DNA from: JAPPLG01 sp965199935
GTDB lineage: Bacteria > Bdellovibrionota > Bdellovibrionia > Bdellovibrionales > UBA1609
Assembly (NCBI GenBank): GCA_965199935.1
Contig: CBDATD010000001.1
Coordinates: 434,001-498,000, forward strand
Direction of reading: 5' to 3'
DNA: 64,000 nucleotides
Position 1 is the first letter of the stretch. Each line of letters begins with the position of its first letter. Shown in pieces: positions 60,444 to 64,000 of this stretch. A program made the position numbers and the translations under genes. The notes under the pieces are model-generated. The model had not been told where the DNA came from. It did no database searches and saw nothing but the letters and a program-made list of their open reading frames with translations.

Positions 60444-61682
60444 TTAAATGTCTAAAAGAATGCGGGCCGGCTCCTCAATGCATTCCTTCACTGTCACTAA
60501 AAATCCAACCGATTCTCTGCCGTCCACAATCCGGTGGTCATAAGACAGAGCCAAGTACATCATAGGCCGAACCACAATGCCATCACCCAAAACAACAGGA
60601 CGCTTTTCAATTTTATGCATTCCTAAAATACCGCTCTGAGGAGGGTTCAAAATAGGAGTAGAAAGAAGAGAACCAAAGACCCCGCCGTTGCTGATCGTAA
60701 AAGTTCCTCCCATTAAATCATCCGGTAGAATTTTACCGTCTCTGGCCTTTTTGGCAAAATACAAAACTTCTTTCTCAAGCTCTGCAGTAGATTTTAAATC
60801 CGCATTTTTAATCACAGGAACAATCAAGCCCTTCTCTGTGCTAACAGCAATGCTAATATGGCAGTGCTTGTGAAAAACAAGCTCTCCTCCCTCAATTTGC
60901 GCCCCCGCTCTTGGATAAGCCTTCATCGCTTGAATCACAGCTTTTATAAAAAAGCCCATGAAACCAAGTTTGATGCCGTATTTTTTCTGAAAAACTTCTT
61001 GATAGCTTTTGCGAAGAGCTAAGATGCGGGTCATATCCACTTCATTAAATGTTGTTAAAGTCGCTGTCCCCCTCTGAGAAGCCACAAGCCTTTCAGCAAT
61101 TCTCTTTCGAAGAGTAGTCATTTTTTCGCGGCGAAATTCTGAACTCAATTCATCAGCCTCCGCAGAAGAAGATTTTTGAGACAAGGACGTTGAAGGGGCG
61201 GCTGATTGAGAAGTTTTTGTTTGTAAGTCCAATTTTTTTATTCTTCCCCCCTTGCCTGTGCCTCTAAGAGAAGATGGATCTATATCCTTTTCCGCTAAAG
61301 CATGACGGACAGAAGGAGCAAATTTTGAAAGGTCCAATTCAGCGTGAGGTTCAGATAAGGGTTCTTCTTTTTTTGAAGAAGGACCCACAACAGCCTGAGA
61401 AGATTTTTCAACACTTTTTAATCCTTCTTTGGACTGGGAAGGCTGAACAGAAGTGTCAATGGAGCCAATCACCTCTCCAATTTGGACTTCATCTCCTTCT
61501 TGTTTTAAAATTTCCAATCGGCCGGAAGCTTCTGCAGGCACCTCCATAGAGGCCTTGTCTGTTTCTAAAAGCAACAGCACTTCATCTTTGTTGATACAGT
61601 CTCCGGAAGATTTTTGCCAAGACCCAATCACTGCCGAACGTACAGACTCACCCACCGCCGGTACCTTTATATCCACTTTCAT
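60444..61682 (-). CDS. sucB: Dihydrolipoyl succinyltransferase (E2 of 2-oxoglutarate dehydrogenase)
   Basis: Core of the 2-oxoglutarate dehydrogenase complex. The 412 residues have one lipoyl domain with the modified Lys in LETDKASMEVPAEA near residue 43, a Ser/Glu-rich linker, a peripheral-subunit binding domain (APSVRHALAEKDIDPSSLRG near residue 130) and the acyltransferase with YDHRIVDGRESVGFL near residue 380 holding the catalytic His and Asp. The start has AAGGCAG upstream. It is separated from sucA by a 300-base gap with repeats. Confidence 0.96.
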   Translation of the reverse strand: MKVDIKVPAVGESVRSAVIGSWQKSSGDCINKDEVLLLLETDKASMEVPAEASGRLEILKQEGDEVQIGEVIGSIDTSVQPSQSKEGLKSVEKSSQAVVGPSSKKEEPLSEPHAELDLSKFAPSVRHALAEKDIDPSSLRGTGKGGRIKKLDLQTKTSQSAAPSTSLSQKSSSAEADELSSEFRREKMTTLRKRIAERLVASQRGTATLTTFNEVDMTRILALRKSYQEVFQKKYGIKLGFMGFFIKAVIQAMKAYPRAGAQIEGGELVFHKHCHISIAVSTEKGLIVPVIKNADLKSTAELEKEVLYFAKKARDGKILPDDLMGGTFTISNGGVFGSLLSTPILNPPQSGILGMHKIEKRPVVLGDGIVVRPMMYLALSYDHRIVDGRESVGFLVTVKECIEEPARILLDI

Positions 61683-61757
61683 ATTTCACTGCCTTATACA
61701 GTGAGTATGATAAAATTGATATTTGATAGAATCAAGAAGAAATACTTTATACATAGG

Positions 61758-61775
61758 CCCCCGCTTTCGCGAGGG
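61758..61775. repeat. REP-like hairpin (CCCCCGC-TTTC-GCGAGGG)
   Basis: A seven-position stem with one mismatch and a TTTC loop, followed by TGAC. On the minus strand it reads like the common dispersed motif that translates as HPRESGG. A related hairpin is at 52773-52788. Confidence 0.7.
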
Positions 61776-61799
61776 TGACAAAAATACGGCGGTGACGTA

Positions 61800-61920
61800 C
61801 ACGAGGAAGCCGGGCAGATAGAGCTGTAAATGAGTTCGGCTTTGAAACAGAGCAGACAAAGTTTGCTCTGTGGCAAAACGTATGTTTGAGCTTTACAGCT
61901 TTGTCTGCTTGGCTTTCGTG
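61800..61920. repeat. Second copy of the palindromic element, intergenic
   Basis: Outer arms 61800-61830 and 61892-61920 pair over about 29 bases with mainly G-T exceptions; an inner 8-bp stem ACAGAGCA/TGCTCTGT closes the loop. Inner and outer parts are recognisably the element in the ABC permease gene, but the arm segment AGATTCAAA there is AGCTGTAAA here, and the opposite arm has changed to match, so pairing is conserved. Confidence 0.85.
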
Positions 61921-61982
61921 ACTGGACCTCCGCTTTCACTGGAAAGCATGAAAGCGACCGCTCTGAAAAAAGCAGGAGCGTC

Positions 61983-64000
61983 TCAAGTGTGGACTTTGGA
62001 AATTACATCCTGGATCAAGCTCTCTTGCTCTTCTTGATGCATGAGTGAAGAGCCTGTTGCCGGCGATGCTTTTTCAGCCCGCCCCGCATACTCCACACGG
62101 ATCTTCGTTCTTCCTAATTCATACAACAGCTCTTGAAGGCGGGGGATTATAAAAAAAGCCGCCCCCATGTTCTTTGGCTCTTCCTGCAGCCAAACTACTT
62201 TTTCCAACTCAGGAAAGCCATTCAAATAAGGACCCAAAGCATTTTTCGGAAACGGGTACAGTTGTTCCACACGAATGAACAGCACATGTTTAAAATTTTT
62301 AGGAAACTTTTCCAAAAGTTCAAAATAGATCTTACCCGTACACAAAACAATTGAGCGAACAGAGTTTTTAGGTTTTTCTGCAATGATTTCTTTGAAGGAT
62401 CCTTTAAACAGCTCTTCTATAGGCGACATCATTTGAGGGTGTCTCAATAAAGATTTAGGAGTCATAACGATAAGAGGTTTAAAAATACCCCTCTTTAACT
62501 GCCTTCTTAGAACATGAAAAAAATTAGATGGAGTTGTTGGAGAGCAGACCTGCATATTGTACTGAGCGCACAACTGCAAATACCTCTCCAATCTTGCACT
62601 GGAATGCTCCGGCCCCTGTCCTTCATAGCCATGAGGAAGCAGTAGAGTTAAAGCACAGGATTGAAGCCATTTTTCCTCCCCGCTTGAAATATATTGATCA
62701 ATAATAATCTGTGCTCCATTTGAAAAATCTCCAAACTGCGCCTCCCATATGTTAAGTTTCGAATGATCTAAACAAGAATTGCCGTATTCAAAACCTAAAA
62801 CGGCCATCTCTGACAAAGGAGAATTATAGATACAAAATTCCGCTTGAGTTTTATTCAAACAAGCAAGAGGAATATGTTCTTTCCCATTTTCAGAATCAAA
62901 ATACACAGCATGGCGGTGAGAGAATGTTCCTCGTTTGCAGTCTTGACCGGACAAACGAACAGGATGCCCTTCCAAACACAGCGTTCCATACGCCAACAGC
63001 TCCGCTAAGGCCCAATCCACCTGTTCGGACCCCGCAAGTTTTCTTCTGTTTTGAATCAAACGCTTTACCTTTGAATGAAGATTCAAATCAGAAGGCTCTG
63101 AAATTAAAGCTTCCAGCACTTGAGTCACATTTTTCTCAGAGGAGCCGGTTTCAACAGATTCTTCCATTTCCTCCGTAGAAGGCTTTGGGTTGTAAGGCCA
63201 TATAGCACCCCGAAGATCACTCTCTTTAATAGACACAGGAGTTTTTCTAATGCCGTCTAATACCGACTGCAGTTGATTTGTATATGTCTGGAAAGTACGA
63301 TTCCTGTCATCTTGAACTGTTTTTTCTTTGATCAGCTGTTTCTTATAAATATTCATCACAGTAGGATGTTTTCTTATCCTTTCATACATCAAAGGCTGAG
63401 TGAAGGCCGGTTCATCCCCCTCATTATGTCCAAACCTGCGGTAAGAGATTAAATCAATAATAATATCCTGTTGAAACTTTTGTCGAAATTCCACAGCTGT
63501 ATTTACTGCTTGAATGCATTTTTCCACATCGTCAGCATTCACCAAAAGAACAGGAGCTCCTATGGACTGCGCTAAATCTGAAGCATAAAGGGAAGATCTT
63601 CCGTCTGCCGGATCCGTCGTAAACCCCACTTGATTATTTACAATGATATGGATAGTCCCCCCTACCGTATAGCCGTCCAACTTGGATAGTTGAAGAGTTT
63701 CACTCACCACCCCCTGCCCGCAAAAAGAGGCATCTCCATGAATAAGAAGAGGGACCACTTTATTTCTCGATTGTGAATCTTTGGCTTTATTTTGAAGAGC
63801 TCTCGTGACCCCTTGTACAATAGGGTCAATGGACTCCAAGTGGCTTGGATTAAAACCTAACAAAACATTGCAGGTTTTTCCGGAGAAGGTTTTCTTTTTG
63901 CAGGAATATCCAATGTGATATTTCACATCCCCGGTGAAATCCATATCTGAAAAAACTTCACCTTCAAATTGAGATAAAATAGTTTCATAAGACTGATTCA
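61983..64000 (-). CDS. sucA: 2-oxoglutarate dehydrogenase E1 component (partial at window edge)
   Basis: Thiamine-diphosphate E1 of the 2-oxoglutarate dehydrogenase complex. The frame is open to the right edge (codons for NQSYETILSQFEG lie before the first Met at 63944), so the start is outside; about 670 of roughly 900 residues are here. Visible: TGDVKYHIGYS, FNPSHLESIDPIVQG, the cofactor region VPLLIHGDASFCGQGVV and HIIVNNQVGFTTDP, YRRFGHNEGDEP and LLPHGYEGQGPEHSSARLERYLQL (about positions 440-465 of the visible part). Motifs are intact. sucB follows after the repeat-filled gap. Confidence 0.96.
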   Translation of the reverse strand, partial: NQSYETILSQFEGEVFSDMDFTGDVKYHIGYSCKKKTFSGKTCNVLLGFNPSHLESIDPIVQGVTRALQNKAKDSQSRNKVVPLLIHGDASFCGQGVVSETLQLSKLDGYTVGGTIHIIVNNQVGFTTDPADGRSSLYASDLAQSIGAPVLLVNADDVEKCIQAVNTAVEFRQKFQQDIIIDLISYRRFGHNEGDEPAFTQPLMYERIRKHPTVMNIYKKQLIKEKTVQDDRNRTFQTYTNQLQSVLDGIRKTPVSIKESDLRGAIWPYNPKPSTEEMEESVETGSSEKNVTQVLEALISEPSDLNLHSKVKRLIQNRRKLAGSEQVDWALAELLAYGTLCLEGHPVRLSGQDCKRGTFSHRHAVYFDSENGKEHIPLACLNKTQAEFCIYNSPLSEMAVLGFEYGNSCLDHSKLNIWEAQFGDFSNGAQIIIDQYISSGEEKWLQSCALTLLLPHGYEGQGPEHSSARLERYLQLCAQYNMQVCSPTTPSNFFHVLRRQLKRGIFKPLIVMTPKSLLRHPQMMSPIEELFKGSFKEIIAEKPKNSVRSIVLCTGKIYFELLEKFPKNFKHVLFIRVEQLYPFPKNALGPYLNGFPELEKVVWLQEEPKNMGAAFFIIPRLQELLYELGRTKIRVEYAGRAEKASPATGSSLMHQEEQESLIQDVISKVHT

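Larger units (their letters stand above)
61683..61982. other. sucB-sucA gap composed mainly of palindromic repeats
   Basis: No gene is supported. Apart from about 60 bases next to sucB, the space is filled with a REP-like hairpin (61758-61775), a 120-base palindrome (61800-61920) and a smaller hairpin GCTTTC/GAAAGC (61932-61947). Because the two genes are in the same direction, these would be in the sucAB message. Confidence 0.8.

Noticed and set aside
61694..61939. Minus-strand frame of 81 codons in the sucA-sucB gap
   Set aside because: It reads through the palindromic repeats, including the HPRESGG-type peptide known from dispersed repeats; not a real protein.

Overview
This window is about 64 kb of AT-rich chromosome from a Gram-negative, aerobic, probably rod-shaped bacterium. 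The evidence is LolA, a TonB-like protein, a predicted outer-membrane barrel and about ten lipoproteins (Gram-negative), 2-oxoglutarate dehydrogenase, heme A synthase and PDH E1 (respiration), and MreB (shape). The many lipoproteins with Asp/Arg-rich linkers, the VWA lipoproteins and the gene mix would fit the Bdellovibrionota or a related lineage, but this is inference and nothing here proves it. I see no tRNA, rRNA, transposase, phage gene or CRISPR array.

Layout: 1-5.1 kb has aceE (cut by the left edge) after a TonB-like gene, then divergent PP2C phosphatase, M23 peptidase and LRR lipoprotein genes. 5.2-9.4 kb is ftsQ-ftsA-ftsZ followed by a lipase-like hydrolase (minus). 9.5-13.8 kb holds two paralogous VWA lipoproteins around trpS, then mutY. 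13.8-26.7 kb is one tight minus-strand run of eleven genes: xseA-xseB-ispA-patatin-like-pepP-mrcA-uvrA-comF-lolA-mreB-HAD phosphatase, mixing DNA repair with wall and envelope biogenesis. 26.8-30.8 kb encodes exported proteins: a small one, a long coiled coil and a divergent Cys-rich repeat protein. 30.8-36.3 kb has an ABC-2 exporter whose permease carries a tandem in-frame palindromic repeat, and three paralogous lipoproteins. 36.6-43.3 kb has a thioesterase with a small LuxR-type regulator, a mutS pseudogene with three frameshifts, a frameshifted NlpC/P60 lipoprotein gene, and a restriction-modification cassette flanked by 35-bp direct repeats. 43.3-49.6 kb encodes a beta-helix repeat protein, a DUF885 lipoprotein that has lost its metal motif, an EF-hand lipoprotein and an outer-membrane barrel. 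50-57.3 kb has nrdA, a 31-bp tandem repeat, an unknown exported protein, murB, ddl and a second DNA methyltransferase. 57.4-64 kb is sucA-sucB and lpdA-ctaA with a small lipoprotein between.

The most unusual signals are these. (1) A palindromic element of about 115-120 bp sits three times in tandem, in frame, inside an ABC permease gene and again between sucA and sucB, with stem changes that keep pairing. (2) mutS is broken at three places, and a neighbouring lipoprotein gene has a frameshift that fits loss of one dinucleotide repeat. (3) An R-M cassette is inserted with a 35-bp target duplication at the very end of a gene. (4) A strong intrinsic terminator forms the signal-peptide codons of a lipoprotein gene. 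(5) Two lipoproteins of hydrolase families lack their catalytic residues.
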